10,097 bases of DNA. Source: a bacterium. GTDB lineage: Bacteria; Cyanobacteriota; Vampirovibrionia; Gastranaerophilales; Gastranaerophilaceae. The first letter of the stretch is position 1. Every line of letters begins with the position of its first letter. Of this stretch, positions 1-6,387 are shown piece after piece. Location: assembly GCA_017995595.1 (NCBI GenBank), contig JAGOIO010000031.1:1-10097 (forward strand). The letters are read 5' to 3'. The position numbers were made by a program, and so were the translations under genes. The notes under the pieces are model-generated. The model ran no database searches. It was not told the DNA's origin and saw only the letters and a program-made list of their open reading frames with translations.

Positions 1-445
1 TACTCATTCTCATTGGTGTTCCGTTTGAATCAATACCATCGGTTAAGTAATTTGGATTTATTGTCGTTTTTACATTGATAAAATAGTTCAATCCATAAGT
101 ATATCCGCCTTGTAATTCTCGTTTCAATACCATTAATTCTCTTGCATCATAAGGATTTGAAAAAGACGTGGTATTTAGTTCAAGAATACAATTCTTACCA
201 TTTTGAACAATTGTAATATTCTTTTTGAATGAATAAATATTCCATAATGAGTTATAATTTTCTCTTACTGAAAATGTATATTTATCTTGTTTATTTGACT
301 CAATCGTACTGTTTTTTAATGCATAAATTGCAACAATATCATTTTTAAGCGTTTTTGCATCATAATTTTCAATTATAGTAGTAGCAGAATTTGCTCCAGA
401 TTGAAGTAGCAATAACATTCCAACAGTTAAAATAAATTTTTTCAT
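1..445 (-). CDS. Secreted hypothetical protein, N-terminal part (3' end beyond window)
   Basis: An open frame runs on the minus strand from the ATG at 445 to the left edge, giving 148 codons without a stop, so the gene is partial. A GGAG Shine-Dalgarno sequence (minus strand, 454-451) lies 5 bases before the ATG and supports this start. The protein begins MKKFILTVGMLLLLQSGANS followed by ATT: a two-lysine n-region, a hydrophobic core of about 13 residues and an Ala-x-Ser-Ala-like site near residues 18-21. This is a classical Sec signal peptide; there is no lipobox cysteine. The remainder (about residues 22-148) is polar, rich in Asn, Thr, Tyr and Lys, with alternating hydrophobic residues typical of beta structure. 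I recognise no family. It is probably periplasmic or surface-exposed. It is divergent from the Gdx exporter gene and does not appear functionally linked to it. Confidence 0.85.
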   Translation of the reverse strand, partial: MKKFILTVGMLLLLQSGANSATTIIENYDAKTLKNDIVAIYALKNSTIESNKQDKYTFSVRENYNSLWNIYSFKKNITIVQNGKNCILELNTTSFSNPYDARELMVLKRELQGGYTYGLNYFINVKTTINPNYLTDGIDSNGTPMRMS

Positions 446-479
446 AAACACTCCATAAAAAAAATACTAAACACCAGAT

Positions 480-485
480 ATTATA
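480..485 (-). promoter_or_regulatory. Candidate -10 box for the secreted protein gene
   Basis: On the minus strand a consensus TATAAT reads from 485 to 480, about 35 bases before the ATG at 445. The hexamer at the expected -35 distance (TATTAT-like) is poor, so the call rests on the -10 box and its position alone. Confidence 0.35.
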
Positions 486-513
486 ATACAAAAATTCAAC
501 AAATAATAAACTT

Positions 514-542
514 TTGAAATAGTTAAAATTTTATGTTAATAT
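514..542 (+). promoter_or_regulatory. Sigma70-type promoter of the gdx riboswitch transcript
   Basis: TTGAAA (514-519) and TAATAT (537-542) are separated by exactly 17 bases. The bases before the -10 box (TGT, 534-536) add an extended -10 element. Transcription would start near 549, only a few bases before the first riboswitch hairpin at 556. The promoter therefore fits the leader as its natural start. Confidence 0.75.
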
Positions 543-548
543 ATAAAA

Positions 549-628
549 AAAATAATTTACCGCCGGGTAAACATCTTATATTCATTCCGTTAGGCCTTTG
601 AAGGAATGTTTGTGAGGTGTTATTTTTT
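549..628 (+). promoter_or_regulatory. Candidate guanidine-IV (mepA-motif) riboswitch upstream of gdx
   Basis: The leader between the predicted start (about 549) and gdx contains two hairpins. P1 pairs TTTACC (556-561) with GGTAAA (566-571) around a G/C-rich loop, GCCG. P2 pairs CATTCC (583-588) with GGAATG (603-608) around a 14-base loop containing AGGCC. The loops can kiss: GCC at 562-564 with GGC at 593-595. P2 extends downwards into a long terminator stem whose left arm begins at 570, so it takes the last two bases of P1 (570-571). P1 plus loop pairing would compete with full terminator formation. This is the logic of a ligand-ON transcriptional switch. Known family: the guanidine-IV class combines two hairpins, loop-loop contact and an overlapping terminator, upstream of exporters. 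The downstream gene is a guanidinium exporter, which agrees. I assign the class from architecture and context, not from an alignment; it could be another exporter-linked guanidine RNA. It shows no resemblance to the ykkC guanidine-I core. Confidence 0.68.
570..628 (+). terminator. Intrinsic terminator (riboswitch expression platform)
   Basis: Bases 570-588 pair with 603-621 in 17 of 19 positions (including G-T pairs), interrupted only by one 2-base T-T mismatch. The loop is 589-602. The stem is followed by one A and then six T at 623-628. This is a strong factor-independent terminator in front of gdx. It would stop transcription 33 bases before the start codon unless the riboswitch prevents the lower stem from forming. 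Confidence 0.8.
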
Positions 629-660
629 GTCTAAATTTATTATAAAGAAAGGAAAATTTT

Positions 661-975
661 ATGGCTTGGATAAATTTACTAATAGCAGGATTTTGGGAAA
701 TACTTTGGGCAATAAGCTTAAAATATTCAAATGGATTTGAAAAGCTTGCCCCGACGATTGTAACTATTGTAGGTATGGTAGCGAGTTATTATTTTCTTGC
801 GATTGCAACAAAGAAATTACCAATTGGAACAGCTTATTCAATTTGGACAGGTATCGGTGCGGTCGGCACGATTATTTTGGGAATACTTCTTTTTCATGAA
901 GATGTTAATTTTTGGAGAATTTTATTTCTTATAATGATAATAGCAGGCATTGTCGGGTTAAAAATAACCGCTTAA
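661..975 (+). CDS. gdx: Guanidinium exporter, small multidrug resistance (SMR) family
   Basis: A 104-residue inner-membrane protein with four hydrophobic helices (about residues 3-20, 30-48, 58-77 and 84-102), the standard SMR length. Known members of the Gdx (formerly SugE) subtype exchange guanidinium for two protons as antiparallel dimers. Visible hallmarks are the proton/substrate glutamate E13 in helix 1 (GFWEILWA), the LKYSNGF segment that follows, and the subtype signature PIGTAYSIWTGIGAVG in helix 3. These match the guanidinium-specific branch rather than the Qac/EmrE multidrug branch, which lacks the full signature. An AAGGA ribosome site at 649-653, 7 bases before the ATG, supports the start. 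No partner SMR gene is present, consistent with a homodimer. The upstream leader appears to be a guanidine riboswitch, so expression is probably induced by guanidinium. The subtype assignment is strong. Confidence 0.95.
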   Translation: MAWINLLIAGFWEILWAISLKYSNGFEKLAPTIVTIVGMVASYYFLAIATKKLPIGTAYSIWTGIGAVGTIILGILLFHEDVNFWRILFLIMIIAGIVGLKITA

Positions 976-976
976 T

Positions 977-1028
977 ACCTGCTACTATTTATTTTTATAT
1001 TTATTTTACCGAATAACCTGCAACTATT
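977..1028 (+). repeat. Short direct repeat between convergent genes
   Basis: ACCTGCTACTATT (977-989) recurs as ACCTGCAACTATT (1016-1028), matching at 12 of 13 bases. The AT-rich gap between gdx and the converging large gene also holds a small hairpin (GAAGT/ACTTC, 1029-1041) with no T-run on either strand. I see no convincing terminator here for either gene. Confidence 0.4.
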
Positions 1029-1055
1029 GAAGTGAAACTTCTAATTAGCCACAAC

Positions 1056-4000
1056 CTATTTCAAGTCATTTAAATTTATATCATGTTTATCAAGATACTT
1101 TGCTATTTTTAATTCGTCTTGAATTACACGGCCGTCTGTAGTTTTTATCTCAGTAACTTTGCCATTTTCCATTTTGAAAACGCCTGCTTCATTTTCGTAA
1201 ACACCATTTACATTTACATCAGGTTCTGCCATATTTGATTTTGCTTTTTCCAATGCTTCAGCTTGTTTTTGTGAAATATTATTACCGATTTCATGTTGTT
1301 CATGATATGCTTCTGCAGCTTCTGAATTGTTTTTATCAATCACTTCACGTTCTTGTGCAGTAGGCTCTTTATAAGCTATTTCTTCATCGTATTTAGCTTG
1401 TTGAGCAGGAGATGGAGTATCATCAATTGCCTCTTCAACTAATTTTCTTTGTTTTGCATCAATTTGTTTTATATCAACTTCCGGAGCCTTTGGTTCAACA
1501 ACTTTTGGTTGAACTTCGGGAATATTAGCTTCAACTTCCGGAACTTTTGCTTCAACAAGTTTTGCATCAACGTCTGCAACTTCTGAATTTACAACAGGAG
1601 TTTTTGGAGCTTCTGCATTAACTCTTACTTTGCCTGCAGCACGTTTGAATACGCCAAGTTCACCTGTTGCACCAACTGCACCAAAGGCTGCACCTGTTGC
1701 AACGCCTTTTGCTGTTACATCACCTGTTTGAGCATATTCAACACCTGCACCAAGTGCTGCATTACCTGCTGCCATTGTTGTTGCTCTACCAAGAACTGCG
1801 GCTTTTGTCGTTCCTGTTATAGCTTTTCCTGCAAATTTTGCAACTTGACCACCTGCGAATACAAATGCTCCATCTAATGCTGCATCTTCTAGAATTTGAG
1901 TTGTATCTCCAGATTTTATTCCGTTATGAGATGACAATCTGTCTGAGAATCCTGCTGTTGCACTTGCGGTCGCCATTACACCTGCTTGTGCGATAAGACT
2001 TGTTCCACCAGTTGCAACTCCGACTGCAACTGTTGCTCCAACTGCTGCTGTCGTTTTAACTACTGCTGCTCCTGTCTTTTGAGATTGATTGTATTTTGCT
2101 ACTCTAGTTGCTATATCATTATTTCGTCCAAACGCTTTTTCATAATTTGCTTGCGTTGGACTATCAATGTAATTTGCAACAAGTGATTGATTGTAATTTA
2201 CTCCGTAAATCTTTTTAAATGTAGCTTTAAATTGGCTATCGCCTTGTTTTGAAGCCTTATTTAATTGATTTATTTGGTTTTTGTAATTTTGCAAGTCAAC
2301 TCGTACTTTGCTGGCTCTGTTCTTTGAGCCCCAAACTGCACTAACTCCGTCTGCAACATTTCCTGCCCAACCATCATCGTCAAGTTGTGCTTGAAATGCT
2401 TTTTGTGCAGTCTTTAATTGTTTTGACATTACTGCAATAGTTGCTTTTTGTGATGTAGTTTTGCTAGTTCTTACTTTGTCCATAAATACTGTATGTTTTA
2501 CATAATCCGCTTTCAAAATAGTTCCGTCATGAGCCATTGAATAAATTTTACCGTTTTTATCTGCTACGTATTTTCTTCCAAATTTATCAGGCTTTTCTGA
2601 AACAACTACAAAAGAACCGCCTTTTACAGCTTTACCATTTTGTCCTTGGAATTTACCTTGTACCTTTTTACCATTTTGGTAAGCACTCTTCAAAATAATT
2701 TCATTTGCGTACTTGTCATTAAGAACTGTACCGTCATGTGAAATTACGTGTTCTTTGTTAGTTCTTGGATCTCTTACATAAGTGTAACCTTTTAGTCCAA
2801 GGTCGCCTATCTTTTCAAATTTGTGAGGCTTTCCATCATCAAAATGTGCTGTTACTGTTGGTTTTTTGCTTTCTGAATGTTTTACATGTGATGTAAAACT
2901 TGGAGCAGCATTGTGCTTTGTTTCTAAATGAGTTGTATGATGAGCTGTAGAAGGTGCTGAATTAGAATTAGTTTTTGTTGCCTTTGTTTCAGGTTCTGTA
3001 TCTTCTACTTCTGCCGGTGCATCAACTTCAGTTGTTTTTGGTTGTTCAACAGTTTTTGCTGAATGTTTTGTATGTAATGTAAGACTTGGAGTATTGTGCT
3101 TCGCTTCTGAATGAGTTGTATGATGAGCTGTAGAAGGTGCTGAATTAGATTTAGTTTCTGTTGCCTTTGTTTCAGGTTTTGTATCTTCTACTTCTGACGG
3201 TGCATCTTGTTCAACTGCTTTTGCTGAATGTTTTGCATGTGATGTTGTAACTGTCTTTTCAACTGTTCCTTTTTTTACTGTCTTTAACTCATTTTTAACA
3301 GTATTTGATTTTACTTCTTTTGGCTGTGCATCAACTTTATCTTCTGAATTTAAAGCTTTAGCTTTCGCACCTTCAACAAACAATTTTGGGTCATCTCTGT
3401 CAAAACCGCCAACAGCTTTTGTAGTTTTACCATTTTCAGTCAATGTTCTTGTAACTGTTCCGTCATCATTATAATCGTATTTTGTTGTTTTATCACCGTT
3501 GCCGTTGTGTTCTACAACTTCTCTTGTTCTTGATTTACCATTATCATAATCAAACTTTATATCAGAAGTCGGTGTCTTTATTTTTCTTTCAACTGGTTTT
3601 TCATTGTCATCATAACTTATTCTTGTAACAATGCCATCTGTACTTGTCAAAACGGCTTCTTTTTTCTTGTTTTCTTTTCCGTATGTTATTGCAAGCTCTG
3701 TACCATCAGCAGATTTATCAAATTTTGAAATCATTTCTTTACGTTGACTATCTGCATATTGTACAGATTCAAAAGAATTGTCAGGGCTTTTTACTTGTGC
3801 AGTTCTGTCATCATTTGAATTTATAAGTAGTTGTCCTGCATCATTTTTTAATACACTATTTATTTTTGATGACTTTGCACTTTCCTGACTCTTCTTTAAA
3901 AATGAAAATAAATCTTTATCTTTTAAATCAGTTAAACCTTTTTCTTTAAGAAATTTTCTTGCTTCTCTTTTTGTTAACTTACTATTGCCGGCAGTATCTT

Positions 4001-4196
4001 TAATTTCTTTTCTAAAATCAAAGACTTCATCTCTTGAAAGAATGCCGTTGCCATCAGTATCTGCACTATCAAAAACAGATTGAAGCTTAGTATCAAACAG
4101 TTCGTCCTTTTGAAGACCTTCTTTGATATCATTATTTAAGTCGATTTTACCTTGTTTACCAAATCTACCAAGTTTTATTTCTGAACCGTCTGACAT
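1056..4196 (-). CDS. Large EF-hand repeat protein with hydrophobic Gly/Ala-rich region
   Basis: A 1046-residue protein of unknown function; GGAG lies 8 bases before its ATG. Residues 1-277 are shared with the upstream paralogue. They hold a canonical EF-hand calcium loop (D46-E57, DTDGNGILSRDE), a degenerate second loop (67-78), and a YD-like beta-rich stretch (about 215-275, with KTTKYDYNDDGTVTR). Then follow a tandem His/Thr-rich repeat (320-436), two copies of a beta-rich motif ending in HDGT-(V/I)-L (about 470-503 and 540-573), a helical polar region (about 577-705), and Gly/Ala-rich hydrophobic stretches (about 709-750 and 773-850). A Pro/Glu/Val/Lys linker (860-930) and a charged C-terminus finish it. 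There is no N-terminal signal peptide. Hydrophobic Gly/Ala regions of this kind are common in large secreted effector or toxin-like proteins, but I see no recognised toxin domain at the end. Export by a signal-less route is a guess. No function is assigned. Confidence 0.9.
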   Translation of the reverse strand: MSDGSEIKLGRFGKQGKIDLNNDIKEGLQKDELFDTKLQSVFDSADTDGNGILSRDEVFDFRKEIKDTAGNSKLTKREARKFLKEKGLTDLKDKDLFSFLKKSQESAKSSKINSVLKNDAGQLLINSNDDRTAQVKSPDNSFESVQYADSQRKEMISKFDKSADGTELAITYGKENKKKEAVLTSTDGIVTRISYDDNEKPVERKIKTPTSDIKFDYDNGKSRTREVVEHNGNGDKTTKYDYNDDGTVTRTLTENGKTTKAVGGFDRDDPKLFVEGAKAKALNSEDKVDAQPKEVKSNTVKNELKTVKKGTVEKTVTTSHAKHSAKAVEQDAPSEVEDTKPETKATETKSNSAPSTAHHTTHSEAKHNTPSLTLHTKHSAKTVEQPKTTEVDAPAEVEDTEPETKATKTNSNSAPSTAHHTTHLETKHNAAPSFTSHVKHSESKKPTVTAHFDDGKPHKFEKIGDLGLKGYTYVRDPRTNKEHVISHDGTVLNDKYANEIILKSAYQNGKKVQGKFQGQNGKAVKGGSFVVVSEKPDKFGRKYVADKNGKIYSMAHDGTILKADYVKHTVFMDKVRTSKTTSQKATIAVMSKQLKTAQKAFQAQLDDDGWAGNVADGVSAVWGSKNRASKVRVDLQNYKNQINQLNKASKQGDSQFKATFKKIYGVNYNQSLVANYIDSPTQANYEKAFGRNNDIATRVAKYNQSQKTGAAVVKTTAAVGATVAVGVATGGTSLIAQAGVMATASATAGFSDRLSSHNGIKSGDTTQILEDAALDGAFVFAGGQVAKFAGKAITGTTKAAVLGRATTMAAGNAALGAGVEYAQTGDVTAKGVATGAAFGAVGATGELGVFKRAAGKVRVNAEAPKTPVVNSEVADVDAKLVEAKVPEVEANIPEVQPKVVEPKAPEVDIKQIDAKQRKLVEEAIDDTPSPAQQAKYDEEIAYKEPTAQEREVIDKNNSEAAEAYHEQHEIGNNISQKQAEALEKAKSNMAEPDVNVNGVYENEAGVFKMENGKVTEIKTTDGRVIQDELKIAKYLDKHDINLNDLK
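2889..3239 (-). repeat. In-frame tandem repeat inside the large EF-hand protein
   Basis: Two tandem copies encode residues 320-374 (55 aa) and 375-436 (62 aa), and a third begins at 437 with HVKHS. Each starts H-x-KHSAK-x-VEQ, passes through DAP-x-EVEDT-x-PETKAT, and reaches NSAPSTAHHTTH followed by KHN. Copy 2 has a small insertion (PKTTEV) and one extra Ala. The copies are also similar in DNA, pointing to a recent duplication. Rich in His, Thr, Ser and Ala, they are probably disordered linker sequence. Confidence 0.85.
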
Positions 4197-4254
4197 TTTG
4201 CATTCTCCAATTTTTTAGTTTTAACATCTCAATTATTGTGAAATTTTTGTATGA

Positions 4255-4282
4255 GCAGGCAAAAGACAAGTCTTTTGCCTGC
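4255..4282. terminator. Perfect hairpin between the two EF-hand genes
   Basis: GCAGGCAAAAGAC (4255-4267) and its exact complement (4270-4282) form a 13-bp stem with a minimal loop. On the minus strand it begins 11 bases after the stop of the upstream paralogue. It is followed by TCATACAAAAATTT, not by a proper T-run. It may be a weak or partial terminator, or a stem protecting the 3' end of the first message, setting different levels of the two proteins. On the plus strand it is followed by ATAATTTTATTT, also weak. Confidence 0.6.
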
Positions 4283-4292
4283 ATAATTTTAT

Positions 4293-5759
4293 TTAGTCTT
4301 TAGAAATGAGTTTTTTATATTTCTCAATTTCAACTTCTTTGCTGTTTTGTGGTACACCTTCAGGAATTGTATATCCGTCAGGTAAGATAATCTCTGCACC
4401 GACTCTGAATCCGTCAACTTTTCGTCCTGTAGTTCTGCCTGTAAATTTAGCTGCACTGTTGTAACCTGTGCCTTGGTTTAGAGCTAAAAGTTGTCGTTTG
4501 AATTCTGCTAATTTGTGTTTTGGAACTTTTAACTTCCTTGCGATTAAATCAGGAGAATCACTGCATTGAACAATGTACTTGCCATCAGCCTCTTTAGCTG
4601 CCTTTTCAGCTTCATCTTGTTCTTTCTTTGCTTTAGCAAGCCCTTGTTCATAAGTTTGACTATCATCAGTTTTGCCTGCCTTAGCACCTTCTGAACCGTC
4701 TGCTCCGTCAGAACCATCAGCCTTACCTGATTTACCTGTCTTACCGGCTTTGCCTGCGTTTGCACTATCAGAATCTTCGTATGTAGCAGGAGTATCATCT
4801 CCGTTATTACCGACCTTACCTGATTTTGCTCCGTCATTAGAATTTGCTTGCTGAGCATTATTTGCAGAAGCTTCTTCAGTAAGTTTATCTGAATCAGGGT
4901 GTTCTACTTGAGCAGTATCAGCTTCGCCTTTTGCACCTTCAACAAATAATCTTGGGTCGTCTCTGTCAAATGCACCAACTGATGATGTTGTTTCGCCTTT
5001 GTCTGTTATTGACCTTGTAACAGTTCCATCACCATTGTAGTCATATTTTGTTGTTCTATCTCCTTTATCATGTTCTACCACTTCACGAGCTCTGCAATGT
5101 CCGTTTTTATAATCAAACGCCATATCTTCAGTCTCGGTTTTCATAGTCTTTGCAACAGGTTGTTCATTATCATCAAAATCAATTCTGGTAATTACTCCGT
5201 CTGAACTTTGCGAAACCATGTGTCGTTTTTTACCGTTATCATAAGTAAAACCTATTTCACTTCCGTCTGCTTGTTTCTGGAATGTGCTTTTTACCTTTTT
5301 AAAATTCTTTTCTTCAAATTGAACATGATACCAAGAACCATCAGTGTTGGTTGCTTCATGCGTGTTAAATTTCTCAGACTTTAAAAAGACTCTGCCTTCT
5401 TGGCTCTTAACTGCCGTACTGATTTCTGGATCTTTTTCCGTGTCCTGACACGCATTTAAGAATGAAAACAAATCTTTTGATTTCAAATCCTTAATATCAT
5501 TTTGTCTTAGGAAAGTTTTAGCTTCCTTGTGCGATAGCTTACCGTTTTCACCCGCAGCAGCTTGAATACTTTCTCTAAAAGCAGATGCCTCATCTCTGGT
5601 TATAATGCCATTTCCATCGGTATCAGCTTTGTCAAATATACAGTCCAGTTTTTTATCAAAGATATCATCTTTTGTTATGCCTTCCCGTATGTCCTTGTTT
5701 GGGTCGATTTGCCCATGCTTGCCAAAATTCCCAAGCTTAATTTGTGAACCATCTGTCAT
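4293..5759 (-). CDS. EF-hand protein with collagen-like tract and LysM-like C-terminus
   Basis: A 488-residue protein starting at the ATG at 5759. The frame is open to a GTG at 5774, but that GTG overlaps the GGAG ribosome site (5772-5769). The ATG at 5759 also aligns exactly with the start of the paralogue (MTDGSQIKLG against MSDGSEIKLG). Residues 1-277 match the larger protein: 38 of the first 60 residues are identical, including the EF-hand loop D46-E57 and the YD-like stretch 215-275. Then comes a low-complexity Gly/Asp/Lys/Ser linker (about 300-366) with eight collagen-like Gly-X-X triplets (336-347, 349-360), an Ala/Lys/Glu-rich helix (370-392) and a C-terminal region (394-460). The last runs from KYIVQ-x6-LIARKL through LLALNQG to FRVGAEIILP. 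That order resembles LysM (peptidoglycan binding) with an insertion. No signal peptide is seen. Cell-wall association is inference; the function is unknown. Confidence 0.88.
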   Translation of the reverse strand: MTDGSQIKLGNFGKHGQIDPNKDIREGITKDDIFDKKLDCIFDKADTDGNGIITRDEASAFRESIQAAAGENGKLSHKEAKTFLRQNDIKDLKSKDLFSFLNACQDTEKDPEISTAVKSQEGRVFLKSEKFNTHEATNTDGSWYHVQFEEKNFKKVKSTFQKQADGSEIGFTYDNGKKRHMVSQSSDGVITRIDFDDNEQPVAKTMKTETEDMAFDYKNGHCRAREVVEHDKGDRTTKYDYNGDGTVTRSITDKGETTSSVGAFDRDDPRLFVEGAKGEADTAQVEHPDSDKLTEEASANNAQQANSNDGAKSGKVGNNGDDTPATYEDSDSANAGKAGKTGKSGKADGSDGADGSEGAKAGKTDDSQTYEQGLAKAKKEQDEAEKAAKEADGKYIVQCSDSPDLIARKLKVPKHKLAEFKRQLLALNQGTGYNSAAKFTGRTTGRKVDGFRVGAEIILPDGYTIPEGVPQNSKEVEIEKYKKLISKD

Positions 5760-5793
5760 CTTTGCATTCTCCACGTTAAAATAATAAACTATA

Positions 5794-5822
5794 TTTATAT
5801 AGTCGGTATCATGCTCTGAAAA
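5794..5822 (-). promoter_or_regulatory. Candidate promoter of the EF-hand gene pair
   Basis: On the minus strand TTTTCA (5822-5817) and TATAAA (5799-5794) are separated by 17 bases, about 35 bases before the start at 5759. The -10 box lies inside an inverted repeat, ACTATAT-TT-ATATAGT (5788-5803), which could be an operator or just AT-rich symmetry. Confidence 0.45.
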
Positions 5823-5829
5823 CTTTAAA

Positions 5830-5842
5830 CATGTCGTACATG
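5830..5842. promoter_or_regulatory. Inverted repeat in the divergent EF-hand/smpB promoter region
   Basis: CATGT-CGT-ACATG is a perfect 5-bp-arm inverted repeat, followed closely by the palindrome TGTTAACA (5845-5852). Both sit just upstream of the candidate -35 of the minus-strand promoter. It may be a regulator site; no family is recognised. Confidence 0.3.
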
Positions 5843-5877
5843 ATTGTTAACATAAGTTAATAAAATCTGCTAATTTG

Positions 5878-5886
5878 TGTTACAAT
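5878..5886 (+). promoter_or_regulatory. Extended -10 promoter of smpB, possibly leaderless
   Basis: TGT-TACAAT (5878-5886) is an extended -10 box ending 6 bases before the smpB ATG. A start 7 bases after the box would fall on the A of the start codon at 5893. No Shine-Dalgarno sequence is visible between 5870 and 5892, which fits a leaderless message. The -35 region is weak. Confidence 0.55.
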
Positions 5887-5892
5887 TAAGTT

Positions 5893-6339
5893 ATGGATAG
5901 AAAAATTATTGCAACAAACAGAAAAGCTTTTCACGATTTTACGATTTTTGACAAATTTAATGCAGGAATCGTTCTTTTCGGTACAGAAATTAAATCCATG
6001 AGAAAGAACGGCGTAAGCTTAAAAGACGGATTTGTAAAAGTTGAAGACGGTGAAGTTTTTTTGTATAATTGCCATATTTCACCTTACGAACAGGGAAACA
6101 GATATAACCAAGACCCAATAAGAGTAAGGAAATTACTTCTTACTAAAAAAGAAATATTAAAAATTTATACAAAAGTAAAAAAAGACGGTTACACAGTTGT
6201 ACCAATTGAGATTTTTTTGTCAAAAGGCTTTGCTAAAGTAGAAATAGGGCTTGCAAAAGGTAAAAAGCTTCATGATAAACGTGAAGATTTAGCTAAAAAA
6301 GCTCAAAATAGAGATATGCAAAGAGCTATGAAAATCTAG
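5893..6339 (+). CDS. smpB: SsrA-binding protein SmpB
   Basis: A 148-residue protein, close to the usual SmpB length. In trans-translation SmpB binds tmRNA and carries it into the A site of stalled ribosomes, so that the incomplete peptide is tagged and the ribosome freed. Family hallmarks are in order: KIIATNRKAFHDF (4-16), the AGIVLFGTEIKSMR core (24-37), the NCHISPYEQGN segment (about 59-69), the RKLLL strand, and the basic KGKKLHDKRE motif (122-131) that begins the C-terminal tail. The tail inserts into the mRNA channel in known structures. The start is the only ATG that keeps the conserved N-terminus. It has no clear ribosome site and lies directly after an extended -10 box. The gene stands alone, divergent from the EF-hand pair. 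No tmRNA gene is visible in this window. Confidence 0.97.
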   Translation: MDRKIIATNRKAFHDFTIFDKFNAGIVLFGTEIKSMRKNGVSLKDGFVKVEDGEVFLYNCHISPYEQGNRYNQDPIRVRKLLLTKKEILKIYTKVKKDGYTVVPIEIFLSKGFAKVEIGLAKGKKLHDKREDLAKKAQNRDMQRAMKI

Positions 6340-6355
6340 TCTTTTGTTGTATAAT
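6328..6355 (+). promoter_or_regulatory. Candidate promoter of the MerR-like coiled-coil gene
   Basis: ATGAAA (6328-6333) and a consensus TATAAT (6350-6355) are separated by 16 bases. The -35 box overlaps the last codons of smpB. Transcription would start near 6362 and give a leader of about 26 bases containing the ribosome site GGTAGG. Confidence 0.55.
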
Positions 6356-6387
6356 CTAATCAGAAATATAAGATACAGGTAGGAAAA

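Noticed and set aside
956..969. GGTTA-AAAA-TAACC hairpin at the end of gdx as a terminator
   Set aside because: It lies inside the coding region and no T-run follows on either strand.
1986..2186. Plus-strand Cys/Ser-rich frame
   Set aside because: It is the reverse shadow of the Gly/Ala/Thr-rich hydrophobic region of the 1046-aa protein; no ribosome site.
3371..3554. RHS/YD-repeat toxin in the EF-hand proteins
   Set aside because: Only one short YD-like stretch is present, with no long RHS array and no recognisable toxin C-terminus.
4672..4854. Plus-strand Pro/Ala/Ser-rich frame
   Set aside because: Shadow of the Gly/Lys/Asp low-complexity linker on the other strand; its regularity comes from that repeat.
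5760..5774. GTG start five codons upstream for the 488-aa protein
   Set aside because: The GTG overlaps the ribosome site, and the paralogue begins at the aligned ATG.
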